Of a DNA stretch of 21,400 bases, positions 14,361 through 21,290 are shown piece after piece (the first letter of the stretch is position 1; every line of letters begins with the position of its first letter). The stretch is from BJHL01 sp035299305. GTDB lineage: Bacteria; Planctomycetota; Phycisphaerae; Phycisphaerales; UBA1924. The stretch is taken from assembly GCA_035299305.1 (NCBI GenBank), contig DATGWV010000229.1, positions 1-21,400 on the forward strand. Reading direction: 5' to 3'. Both the position numbers and the translations under genes were made by a program. Under the pieces are notes generated by a model. That model did no database searches, was not told the DNA's origin, and saw only the letters and a list, made by a program, of their open reading frames with translations.

Positions 14361-14410
14361 CGGGTCGCGGAGGAAGAGGGAGAATATGCGGAGGGACGCG
14401 GAGGCTGAAG
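14361..14410 (+). repeat. Purine-rich ~50-bp element, copy A (direct)
   Basis: Begins CGGGTCGCGGAGGA and continues GAGGGAGA...GCGGAG...CGCGGAGG. The reverse complement of 14891-14945 matches it along almost the whole length, so the two copies form an imperfect inverted repeat around the 21-bp array. Confidence 0.7.
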
Positions 14411-14483
14411 CAGTGAATGGGAGAGTGTGCGTTGATTGTGCGCGTTGGTTGGGGGTTTATGGGGGCCAGTCATGTGCTGGCAG

Positions 14484-14680
14484 TGGCACGATGATCATTG
14501 TCGTTGGCACGACAGGCTTCGTCGTGGTCACGATGGCTTCCATCGTTGGCACGATAAGAGGTTTTGCTGGCACGATGACGATTAACGCTGGCACGAAAAT
14601 CACTTTCGTTGGCACGTTGGTCATCGACGTTGGCACGAAAATGATCTTCGCTGGCACGAAAACTCTTGCCGTGGGCTCGT
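14484..14680. repeat. 21-bp tandem repeat array with conserved TGGCACGA core
   Basis: The core TGGCACG occurs at 14484, 14505, 14547, 14568, 14589, 14610, 14631 and 14652. Degenerate units at about 14525 (TGGTCACG) and 14672 (TGGGCTCG) complete the series, giving about ten units in a nearly exact 21-bp register. Only the 8-bp core and a terminal CGT/CGC are conserved; the ~10 bp between vary. The unit equals two helical turns, so all cores face one side of the DNA. In either translation direction it gives heptads (V-G-T-x4 on plus, V-P-T/A-x4 on minus). Confidence 0.85.
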
Positions 14681-14833
14681 TCCCTGCCGTCGCCCGCGCA
14701 GTGATTGCTCACCCGTCCACCAATCTCGCGCCAACGCCCACCATCCGCGCGATTCCGCCCACCTTCACGCAAGTCACGCCCGCAATCGCCGATGATCACG
14801 TCACGCCGCAAAGCAAACGGGCGGAAACAAGAA

Positions 14834-14862
14834 GGCACTGGGCATCAGGCACTGGGCACTGG
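14834..14862. repeat. Short GGCACTGGGC direct repeat
   Basis: GGCACTGGGCATCA followed by GGCACTGGGCACTGG: two partial copies of a roughly 14-bp unit in intergenic DNA, between the 21-bp array and the terC-like gene. Confidence 0.5.
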
Positions 14863-14890
14863 TGCAAAGACATCGCGCACGCAAGCGCAA

Positions 14891-14945
14891 CCTCTTCTCC
14901 CCCTCCGCGCCTCTCCGCTCACTCTCCCTCATCCTCCGCGACCCG
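14891..14945 (-). repeat. Purine-rich ~50-bp element, copy B (inverted)
   Basis: The reverse complement matches 14361-14410. This copy spans the stop codon at 14919 and encodes the acidic last residues (about RRVAEDEGE) of the terC-like protein, so the element has become part of that gene's 3' end. Confidence 0.7.
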
Positions 14946-16424
14946 CCTCTCCTTGCCTTCCTCGGGGCTTGCTGGTGCACTCTCCGTCGGCTTGTAGAAA
15001 AACGCCAAGTACCCCAAGAACGCCTGCCCCGCCAGCATCGGTACCGCCGCGGCGATGACCAGCCCAACCGGCACGCGCACGAAGATCGCCACTAGCGTCG
15101 CGATGATGACCGTGCCGCTCATCAGCGTGATCAGCAGCCACGGCCCGCGTTTTCTGGCCTGATTGGCCGCCGCCATGGTCGCCGCTTCGGCGGGCTTGCG
15201 GTACTTGTTCACGATCCGCCTTGCCCACACAAACTCACTCGCCAACAAAAGCGCCGCGATGAACAGCACCGGAATGCCAGGCCCGGGCCCAATGGCCATG
15301 ATGGCCCCGCCGATGAGACCGATGATGCCGATGGTGAAGATGATGGCCTTGCGCACTTTGCTCAGCGTGCTGCGCACGATCGCATCGGCCTCTTCGCCCA
15401 GCGGCCCGACCTCGGCCCGCGTCTGGCGCGGATCGACGATGAAGGCGATGATGAGGCCAAAGAGAATCGCGAAGCCCAGGAAGGCGAGCTTCTGCGGCGC
15501 GGTGAGTTTCCACCCGGCCGTCGCGTAGCCCGCGAGCGTGTTGCTGGCGGGCATGGCGATGACCACCGCGCTGTAGACCAGAATCGCCGCCAGCCCGAGC
15601 TTGAAATACCGCAGCCGGTCCACGATGCGCGACAAGACGGGAATCAGACTGCGCACCACGAGCATCGCAAAGCACGACCCGGCGAAGATGAGAAACGGCT
15701 CGCGCGAAAACGCGAAGCTCGCGGGGATCGAATCGATCGCCAGAAACACGTCCGCCGTCTCGATGAGAATCAGCGGAATGAGCAGCGGCGTGATGGCGGG
15801 CTTCCCGCCGTGCACCACCAGCAGATCGCTCGTGTCGGTGCGCGTGAAGGGAAAGAACTTGTTGATGAGCCGGTACGCGATGTTCTTCTGCGGATCAAGA
15901 TTTTCCTTGCGCACCACGATCATCCGCAGTGCGGCGATCGCCAGGGCCGCCGCGAGAATGAACCGCACCCAATCCAGCGCGTGCAAAAGTTCGCCGACGC
16001 CCAGAATGACAAGCGCGCGAATCGCGAGTGCGAGCAGCATGCCCCAGAAGAGCAATCGGTGCTGATACGCCGTCCGCACGCCAAAGGCCGCAAAGACCGC
16101 CGCGATGACGAAGACACTGTCGATCGACAGGACAAGTTCAAGGATGAACGCCGAGAGATACTGCAGCGTCGCGTCCGTGCCCGTGAGTGCTTCGGTGTAC
16201 GAATCCTTCACGCCCGCGCTGAGAAACTGCTTTTCATACGCGAAGTAGACCGCGAACGTGAAGAGCATGCCCAGCACCAGCCACAGCGTCGCGTAAGCAA
16301 CGTGCGTGCCGGTCGGCTCGGGTTTGTCCAGGTCGCCATGCTTGCGCAACGTGCGCAGGACAAACAGGTCAAGCATGACCAGCGTGATGATGAAGGCGAT
16401 GAAACTAAGCCAGAGGAGGGCCAT
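14919..16424 (-). CDS. TerC-family integral membrane protein fused to a PGPGW-like membrane segment
   Basis: 501 residues, much longer than a usual TerC protein (about 230-350). The TerC domain spans about 1-290 and contains the two diagnostic acidic helices ELVLSIDSVFVI (96-107) and IETADVFLAIDSIPASFA (221-238). Residues 310-330 form a further helix. Residues 365-405 (GGAIMAIGPGPGIPVLFIAALLLASEFVWARR) match the PGPGW putative transmembrane pattern, and 428-475 form two more helices. TerC proteins are linked to tellurite resistance and, in YkoY/Alx, to manganese export; metal export is the best guess. The frame begins with TTG at 16433, but the ATG at 16424 is preferred. It is divergent from the ABC operon across 109 bp. 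The acidic C-terminus comes from an intergenic repeat. Confidence 0.88.
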   Translation of the reverse strand: MALLWLSFIAFIITLVMLDLFVLRTLRKHGDLDKPEPTGTHVAYATLWLVLGMLFTFAVYFAYEKQFLSAGVKDSYTEALTGTDATLQYLSAFILELVLSIDSVFVIAAVFAAFGVRTAYQHRLLFWGMLLALAIRALVILGVGELLHALDWVRFILAAALAIAALRMIVVRKENLDPQKNIAYRLINKFFPFTRTDTSDLLVVHGGKPAITPLLIPLILIETADVFLAIDSIPASFAFSREPFLIFAGSCFAMLVVRSLIPVLSRIVDRLRYFKLGLAAILVYSAVVIAMPASNTLAGYATAGWKLTAPQKLAFLGFAILFGLIIAFIVDPRQTRAEVGPLGEEADAIVRSTLSKVRKAIIFTIGIIGLIGGAIMAIGPGPGIPVLFIAALLLASEFVWARRIVNKYRKPAEAATMAAANQARKRGPWLLITLMSGTVIIATLVAIFVRVPVGLVIAAAVPMLAGQAFLGYLAFFYKPTESAPASPEEGKERRVAEDEGE

Positions 16425-16533
16425 GCGTGTCAATCACAAAGCGAAAGCGGTGGGGGAGCCAAGCGTAGCGTCCAGCCCGCGTCGGTTCGCTCGCAGCCCG
16501 TCGCGCTGGAGGCGTCTTCGCGTACGCTTCATC

Positions 16534-17238
16534 ATGCCCGCCCTGTCCATCCGCGATTGCACGTTCCGCTACACACACGCCGCCGACAATCCCTTTGAAC
16601 TCCGCGTCGCTTCGCTCACGCTCGAGCCGGGCGACCAACTGCTCTTGACCGCCGGCAGCGGCACCGGCAAGAGCACCCTGCTCAATCTCATCGCAGGACT
16701 CATGGACCCGCAGTCGGGCACGATCGAAATCGCCGGCCAGAACATCCACGCCCTCCGCGGCGCCGCCCGCGACCTCTTCCGCGGTCGCAACCTCGGCATC
16801 GTTTTCCAAACCTTCCATTTGCTCCAAGGTTTCTCCGCCATCGAAAACGTCATGGCCGCCCTGCTCATGGCCGACAAGCCCGCCAGCGAAATGCGCCCGC
16901 GCGCCATGGAACTGCTCACGTCCCTCGGCATCACCAAGCCGCACGCACTCGTCGATGATCTCAGCGTCGGTCAACAGCAACGCGTCGCCGTCGCTCGCGC
17001 CTTGGCTTGCAAACCCGCCCTCGTCCTGGCCGACGAACCCACCGCGAGCCTGGACCCAACGAACGCCGCCGCCGCGATGGACTTGCTGCAGTCACTCTGC
17101 AAACAACACAACGCCGCTCTGCTCTGCGTGAGCCACGACCCCGCCATGAGCCAGCGCTTCCCACGCCGCATGACAATGGAGGATTTGGGCGGCACAGGCG
17201 TCCCGCCCGTGACGCTCACGCAAGGAGGCCGCCCATGA
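16534..17238 (+). CDS. ABC transporter ATP-binding protein (LolD/MacB type, zinc-locus-like)
   Basis: 234 residues, normal length for the LolD/FtsE/MacB class. Walker A is G41-S-G-T-G-K46-S-T; the Q-loop is IVFQ92; the ABC signature is LSVGQQQRV (143-151, with V in place of the first G); Walker B is LVLADEPT (163-170), and the H-loop is H201. It powers the permease encoded next, whose ATG overlaps this stop by 4 bp (ATGA). The last 16 residues (GGTGVPPVTLTQGGRP) do not belong to the family; they read from a dispersed repeat at the 3' end. The ATG at 16534 was chosen because it gives the standard N-terminus; the open frame continues to 16306 without family similarity. No Shine-Dalgarno site is visible. 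Confidence 0.92.
   Translation: MPALSIRDCTFRYTHAADNPFELRVASLTLEPGDQLLLTAGSGTGKSTLLNLIAGLMDPQSGTIEIAGQNIHALRGAARDLFRGRNLGIVFQTFHLLQGFSAIENVMAALLMADKPASEMRPRAMELLTSLGITKPHALVDDLSVGQQQRVAVARALACKPALVLADEPTASLDPTNAAAAMDLLQSLCKQHNAALLCVSHDPAMSQRFPRRMTMEDLGGTGVPPVTLTQGGRP
17191..17211 (+). repeat. Dispersed GGCACAGGC...GTG repeat inside the ABC ATPase 3' end
   Basis: GGCACAGGCGTCCCGCCCGTG forms a near-palindrome (CACAGGCG / CGCCCGTG, one mismatch). It encodes GTGVPPV at the C-terminus of the ATPase. The same family recurs at 18644-18664, after the permease gene. Confidence 0.6.
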
Positions 17239-18638
17239 CCGACTTCACCATCGTCCTGCGAAGCCTCCGCGCCCGCGCCTTCTCCACCATCATCACCATC
17301 CTCTCCGTCGCCATCGCCGTCATGCTCATCCTGTCGCTGCTCACCCTGCGCAACAGCGGCAAAGCCGCCTTCGAACGCGGCAGCGGCGACATGCACCTGC
17401 TCATCACCGCCGAAGACAGCCCGCTCGTCAGCGTCCTCAACAGCGTCTTCTACGCCAACGCCCCGCGCCGCCCCGTCACTTGGACCAAGTACCAGCAGAT
17501 CGCCGCGCAAGCCCCGTGGGCGTACACGGTCCCGACCGCCATCGGCGACAGCTACCGCGGCTTCCCCGTCGTCGCAACGACGACCGACATGTTCACCAAG
17601 TTCGTCCCCGCTGCCGATGCCCCATGGAAACTCAGCGAAGGTGCTTACTTCGCCGAAGGGGACGCCGGCAACTGGCAAGCCGTCCTCGGCAGCACAGTCG
17701 CACAAACCACCGGCCTCAAAATCGGCGACACCATCTACCTCGCCCACGGTTACAACCCCCGCGCCACCAAGCCCGGCTCTCCCGACCCCGCCGCCAACAA
17801 CGAACACGCCCACGACGATCACGATCATGATCACGCCGATCATGACGACTACGACGCCGATCACGAAGCAGAATCAACCACCGCCGTCCACGTCCACCGC
17901 GAGTTCCCAACCAAAGTCGTCGGCATCCTCGCGCCCACCGCCACGCCGCACGACCGCGCCATCTTCACCAACCTCGAAAGCACTTGGATCAAGCACGCCA
18001 AAGACATCCGCGCTCGTCTCAATCCCCCGCAAGACGCGCCCGCAACCTCCGCCGACCTGCGCGAAAGCGAACGCCTCATCACCGGCATCTACACCCGCCT
18101 CGTCACACGCCCAGGCAGCGACGCACCCGCCAACCTGCCGCAAGTCTTCGACACCCTCCGCCGCGACGGCTCCCTCACCGTCGCCCAGCCCAAGCAGGAA
18201 ACCGACACGCTCTTCGGCTCCATCATCGACCCCATCAACCGCATCTTCGTCGCCATCGCCGTCGTCGTTCTCATCACCAGCGGCATCGGCATCATGCTCG
18301 CCCTCTACAACAGCATGGAACAACGCCGCCGCCAGATCGCCGTCCTCCGCGTCCTCGGCGCCAGCGCCTCGCGCATCTTCAACCTCGTCATCACCGAATG
18401 CGCCGTCATCGGCGTCGCCGGCGCACTGCTAGGCACCGCCATCACCCTCCTAGGCACGCGCCTCGCCGCTTTCACCATCATGACCCGCTACGGCGTCGTC
18501 ATCGAGCCCACCCTCTCGCCCATCATCATCATCTACCTCATCGTCGCAACCATCCTTCTCGCCATCCTCGCCGGCCTCATCCCCGCCATCATGGCCTACC
18601 GCACCAGCGTCGCCCGCAGCTTGCGACCAACTGCCTGA
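17235..18638 (+). CDS. FtsX/MacB-type ABC permease with a histidine-rich extracytoplasmic loop
   Basis: 467 residues with the FtsX/MacB layout: TM1 at about 15-37, a large extracytoplasmic domain (38-335), then TM2 at about 336-357, TM3 at about 387-412 and TM4 at about 429-452. LRVLGASASRIF (371-382) is the conserved cytoplasmic coupling segment of FtsX-like domains. The loop contains HAHDDHDHDHADHDDYDADH (191-210), with seven histidines alternating with aspartates, a probable Zn2+-binding tract. The ATG at 17235 overlaps the ATPase stop and has AAGGAGG 6 nt upstream, a strong ribosome site for this window. Together with the ATPase and DUF3299 genes it resembles the zinc-repressed zrgB-D genes of Vibrio cholerae and PA4064-4066 of Pseudomonas aeruginosa, as I recall them. 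Transport direction and cargo are not known. Confidence 0.88.
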   Translation: MTDFTIVLRSLRARAFSTIITILSVAIAVMLILSLLTLRNSGKAAFERGSGDMHLLITAEDSPLVSVLNSVFYANAPRRPVTWTKYQQIAAQAPWAYTVPTAIGDSYRGFPVVATTTDMFTKFVPAADAPWKLSEGAYFAEGDAGNWQAVLGSTVAQTTGLKIGDTIYLAHGYNPRATKPGSPDPAANNEHAHDDHDHDHADHDDYDADHEAESTTAVHVHREFPTKVVGILAPTATPHDRAIFTNLESTWIKHAKDIRARLNPPQDAPATSADLRESERLITGIYTRLVTRPGSDAPANLPQVFDTLRRDGSLTVAQPKQETDTLFGSIIDPINRIFVAIAVVVLITSGIGIMLALYNSMEQRRRQIAVLRVLGASASRIFNLVITECAVIGVAGALLGTAITLLGTRLAAFTIMTRYGVVIEPTLSPIIIIYLIVATILLAILAGLIPAIMAYRTSVARSLRPTA

Positions 18639-18643
18639 TGGTG

Positions 18644-18664
18644 GCACAGGCTTTTAGCCTGTGC
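18644..18664. repeat. Dispersed GCACAGGCT hairpin between permease and DUF3299 genes
   Basis: Perfect 9-bp stem GCACAGGCT (18644-18652) / AGCCTGTGC (18656-18664) with loop TTT, starting 6 bp after the permease stop. It is related to 17191-17211. It may attenuate or protect the operon mRNA; no T-tract follows. Confidence 0.65.
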
Positions 18665-18690
18665 GCATTCGGGCGTTTGACCCTCTCCCT

Positions 18691-18724
18691 CCGTGCCTTC
18701 GTGCCCCCGTGCCTTCGTGCCTCC
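18691..18724. repeat. 16-bp tandem repeat CCGTGCCTTCGTGCC
   Basis: Two copies of CGTGCCTTCGTGCC with a 16-bp period (starting at 18692 and 18708), just upstream of the DUF3299 gene start. It resembles the simple-sequence text found elsewhere between genes in the window. Confidence 0.55.
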
Positions 18725-18738
18725 TCATACCATCCCCC

Positions 18739-19695
18739 ATGCGCATCTTCTGGGCCCTCATCGCTCTGCTCGTCCTGCTCGCCGCCGGCGCATTGTTCTA
18801 CACATCGAAAGTACCAGCACGCACCCCTGCCCCTGCGCAAGTTCCTGCAACCGCAACACAGCCGGCATCAAACCCATCGACTGATATCGCGCCTCCAGTC
18901 GCAACCACCCCAGCCCCCGCGCCCGCGACTCCCGCCCCAACACCCGCTCCCCAGCCCACCCCCGCCGATCTCGCCGCTGCTGCCGACGCGGAGCAAGCCA
19001 TCCTCGACACCATCGCCGCCAAACACAGCGGCCCGCAACACGCTGCGAAAACCACACGCCCCACGATCGAATCGCCCTCCACATCGCCATCAACCGACGC
19101 AACCAAAACCGCAGCAACACCAAGCGACGCCACACCTGCCAACACCACCCCGCCCACGCGCGCCCCCGCCAAGCTGGGCGAATACACCGTCACCGCCGCC
19201 ACCTTCCGCAATCGCGACGACGGCGCACTCGTTGTCGACGAAAAATACATCATCCGCGGCGAAGGCACGCCTGAAAAACCCTACGTCGTCTCCTGGGAAA
19301 TGCTCGTCGCCAGCGAAGGTGACTTCGACCCCAGCAAAGGCAAGAACACCATCCCCGAACGCGTCGCCATGCTCCACGGCAAAACCGTCAGCATCACCGG
19401 CTACGTCGCGTTTCCCCTCATGACCCCCAAGCCCACCGAGCTCCTCATGATGCTCAACCAGTGGGACGGCTGCTGCATGGGCGTGCCCCCCACGCCCTAC
19501 GACGCCATCGAAGTCAAAATCAACAAACCCGTCACAGGCGACGCACGCTTCGCCATCAACGGCACCGTCCGCGGCATCTTCAAAGTCGAGCCCTACGTGA
19601 CAAAAACGCCCACCGTCAGTTGGCTCAACGGCCTCTACCTTATGGAAAGCGCCGACTTCGCCCCCGCCGACATCGGCGCCGGCGCCGGCAGCTAA
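18739..19695 (+). CDS. DUF3299 protein with N-terminal membrane anchor and Pro/Ala/Thr linker
   Basis: 318 residues. An N-terminal hydrophobic anchor (4-22) is followed by a long Pro/Ala/Thr-rich linker (27-145). A C-terminal domain (about 146-310) then includes LHGKTVSITGYVAFPL (212-227), LMMLNQWDGC245C246MGVPPTPYDAIEV, GTVRGIFKVEPYV (275-287) and WLNGLYLMESAD. The C-terminal domain fits DUF3299, small periplasmic proteins encoded with ABC genes in zinc-responsive loci. The C-C-x-G-x-P-P-x-P motif is the likely functional core. The ATG at 18739 gives a clean anchor; an alternative GTG at 18661 begins in a repeat. It lies 100 bp after the permease gene, with a hairpin and a tandem repeat in between, so it may be in the same operon or have separate control. 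Confidence 0.82.
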   Translation: MRIFWALIALLVLLAAGALFYTSKVPARTPAPAQVPATATQPASNPSTDIAPPVATTPAPAPATPAPTPAPQPTPADLAAAADAEQAILDTIAAKHSGPQHAAKTTRPTIESPSTSPSTDATKTAATPSDATPANTTPPTRAPAKLGEYTVTAATFRNRDDGALVVDEKYIIRGEGTPEKPYVVSWEMLVASEGDFDPSKGKNTIPERVAMLHGKTVSITGYVAFPLMTPKPTELLMMLNQWDGCCMGVPPTPYDAIEVKINKPVTGDARFAINGTVRGIFKVEPYVTKTPTVSWLNGLYLMESADFAPADIGAGAGS

Positions 19696-19811
19696 CCAAC
19701 GAACCCAAGCGCCAGTGAGGGACACCAATCGCACGCACGCTCAACCATGCGCTCGGTTCTCAATCATCATGTCTGCACGCCTCCTGAGTCACCCCTGCCC
19801 AAGAGCGGCCC

Positions 19812-21290
19812 ATGATCTACGAACCACCCAAAGGCACCACCGTTCGCTTCAAGTTCAAACACGCCGATCCCGCAGTGGTGAAGAAACTGAAGTTGCGTCA
19901 CGAGCAGTTCGCGGGCAACGTGCTCAAGCTCAGCGACCACCGTTGGCCGACGATCCTCGAAGCGATCGCGAAGAAATCCATCTCGCTGCAAGTTCAATGG
20001 TTTCATGAGCCAGACCCGCCTGAAAGCGAGTGGTTTGGCATCTACACGCCTGTCGAGTTTGTCCCCGCAAAACGTCCACCCAAGCACGCGTCACTCGGCT
20101 ACATCCATCGCGACCTTCGGACTGTTGCCAGTGCGCGATGGGTCACCGTCGTCAACGCCGCGAAGTTGAAGGGACTTTCATTTTTACCGCTCGACGAGCC
20201 GTCGCCTTCGAGCGTGGAGCAATGGCATGAGATATTCGCCACGACACCGCTCGGTCGCGGCATTGATCACCCGTTGCTGGATCGAAAGCGGTTTGATCGA
20301 GGTGTCCTGAAGGAAGTCACGCTGCGAGACTTTGCGACAGTGAGGCACGGCGAGCACCGCTTTGAGATCGCGATGATTCGGCCGGGCGTGCAGTACGCCG
20401 ACAAGGTTTTCGCTGCGTTGTTGCAGCACAGTTGTACACGCGACACCCAGTTCTTCGCGGGAGACTCCACGTTTGGCGCTTGCTTCGCGACGGAGTACGC
20501 GCCTGCGGTGGACTTCGCATACACGGGCTGGACTCAGTACAAGTCAGATGTCACGGACTCACCCCCGCGCCATCGCAACTTATGTTGTTCGCGTCGTGCG
20601 CGTGAAGTCCTGCTGGCGGCGAAGCTGTTGAAACCGCGTGATTTCGTAGCGATCAAGCTGATTTCAGCGGATGCTGCGCAGGGCACGGTGTGGGATCGCG
20701 AGCTTTCGACCCCGTTACCGCCACCCGCGTACACGCCAGCCGAAGCCGCAGCCGAGCGCACGCGCAGGCTCGCCGCGCACGCCGCTTGGCCCGCTGGTGT
20801 TGCTCGCCGCGCGCCCAAGACCACCGAGTCGATGATCGACCTGCTTCAAAGCAGCGCCAAACAACACGAATGGAAGCCCGTGCAAGCGACGTCCCTCTTC
20901 AAGAAAGTGGCGAAGAACAAACTGCACAGCCTGCTACCCGCCAACTGGCTCGCACTGCTGCCACATGTCCCTGCGAAGATCGCTGACCAATCCGACGGTT
21001 CCCCCGTGCCCTCGTGCGAAATCGCAACGCCCGCTTGGAACACAACGACAGCCGACGAGAACTCCCGCAGCGCAGCGAGTCGACCGTCCACCCGCGATCT
21101 CATTCTCGCCGAATCAGTAGTCGGCGACTGGTTCAGCGTGCGCCTCACCAACGACAAACCACCGCGGGACGCAAAAGTCACGCACTGGGATCACGAAACC
21201 CTGACCGCCGTGCAGACATGGCCCACCGTCATCGCCTTCGCACACGTTCTCATGCTCTCCGCCGAACACGCCGCCAAGCGCCGCACATAA
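19812..21290 (+). CDS. Unrecognised 492-residue protein
   Basis: I do not recognise the family. There is no signal peptide or TM segment. Residues 1-100 form a compact alpha/beta region (TTVRFKFKHADPAVVKKLKL; DHRWPTILEAIAKKSISLQV). Residues 100-300 contain several aromatic and Asp/Arg-rich stretches (HPLLDRKRFDRGVLKEVTLRD) and NLCCSRRAREVLLAAKLL. A Pro/Ala-rich segment follows (about 305-335), then helices. The C-terminal 60 residues (GDWFSVRL...VTHWDHETLT...WPTVIAFAHVL) resemble the end of SMI1/KNR4-type immunity domains, which is weak evidence only. The start follows ATGATCTAC with no Shine-Dalgarno site. It stands alone, 116 bp after the DUF3299 gene. Its codons are less C-ending than those of the ABC operon before it. 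Confidence 0.72.
   Translation: MIYEPPKGTTVRFKFKHADPAVVKKLKLRHEQFAGNVLKLSDHRWPTILEAIAKKSISLQVQWFHEPDPPESEWFGIYTPVEFVPAKRPPKHASLGYIHRDLRTVASARWVTVVNAAKLKGLSFLPLDEPSPSSVEQWHEIFATTPLGRGIDHPLLDRKRFDRGVLKEVTLRDFATVRHGEHRFEIAMIRPGVQYADKVFAALLQHSCTRDTQFFAGDSTFGACFATEYAPAVDFAYTGWTQYKSDVTDSPPRHRNLCCSRRAREVLLAAKLLKPRDFVAIKLISADAAQGTVWDRELSTPLPPPAYTPAEAAAERTRRLAAHAAWPAGVARRAPKTTESMIDLLQSSAKQHEWKPVQATSLFKKVAKNKLHSLLPANWLALLPHVPAKIADQSDGSPVPSCEIATPAWNTTTADENSRSAASRPSTRDLILAESVVGDWFSVRLTNDKPPRDAKVTHWDHETLTAVQTWPTVIAFAHVLMLSAEHAAKRRT

Larger units (their letters stand above)
14334..14918. other. 585-bp gene-free, repeat-rich region
   Basis: No frame is convincing as a gene. Contents in order: the end of a dispersed repeat (to 14354), a purine-rich element (14361-14410), a 21-bp tandem array (14484-14680), ordinary sequence (14681-14833), a short GGCACTGGGC repeat (14834-14862), and the beginning of an inverted copy of the purine-rich element that runs into the terC-like gene. 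Several frames cross the array on both strands only because its 21-bp unit is a multiple of three. Confidence 0.7.

Noticed and set aside
14457..14657. Small minus-strand heptad-repeat gene (VPTxxxx, 66 residues)
   Set aside because: The frame stays open because the repeat unit is a multiple of three; it needs a GTG start inside the array, has no ribosome site, and frames on the other strand are open too.
14484..14680. Array of sigma-54 promoters (TGGCACG = -24 box)
   Set aside because: None of the units has GC at the required distance (GG-N10-GC) for a -12 box, and ten tandem promoters with no downstream gene make no sense.
14484..14680. CRISPR array
   Set aside because: The 21-bp unit has only an 8-bp conserved core and about 13 bp between cores. 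CRISPR repeats and spacers are longer, and no cas gene is near.
16534..18638. LolCDE lipoprotein-release system
   Set aside because: The ATPase and permease are of the same superfamily, but there is a single permease, it carries a His-rich loop, and a DUF3299 gene follows, which fits metal-responsive loci better.
17984..19423. 479-codon plus-strand frame overlapping permease and DUF3299
   Set aside because: Its translation is an Arg/His/Pro low-complexity shadow of the C-ending codons in the true frames.
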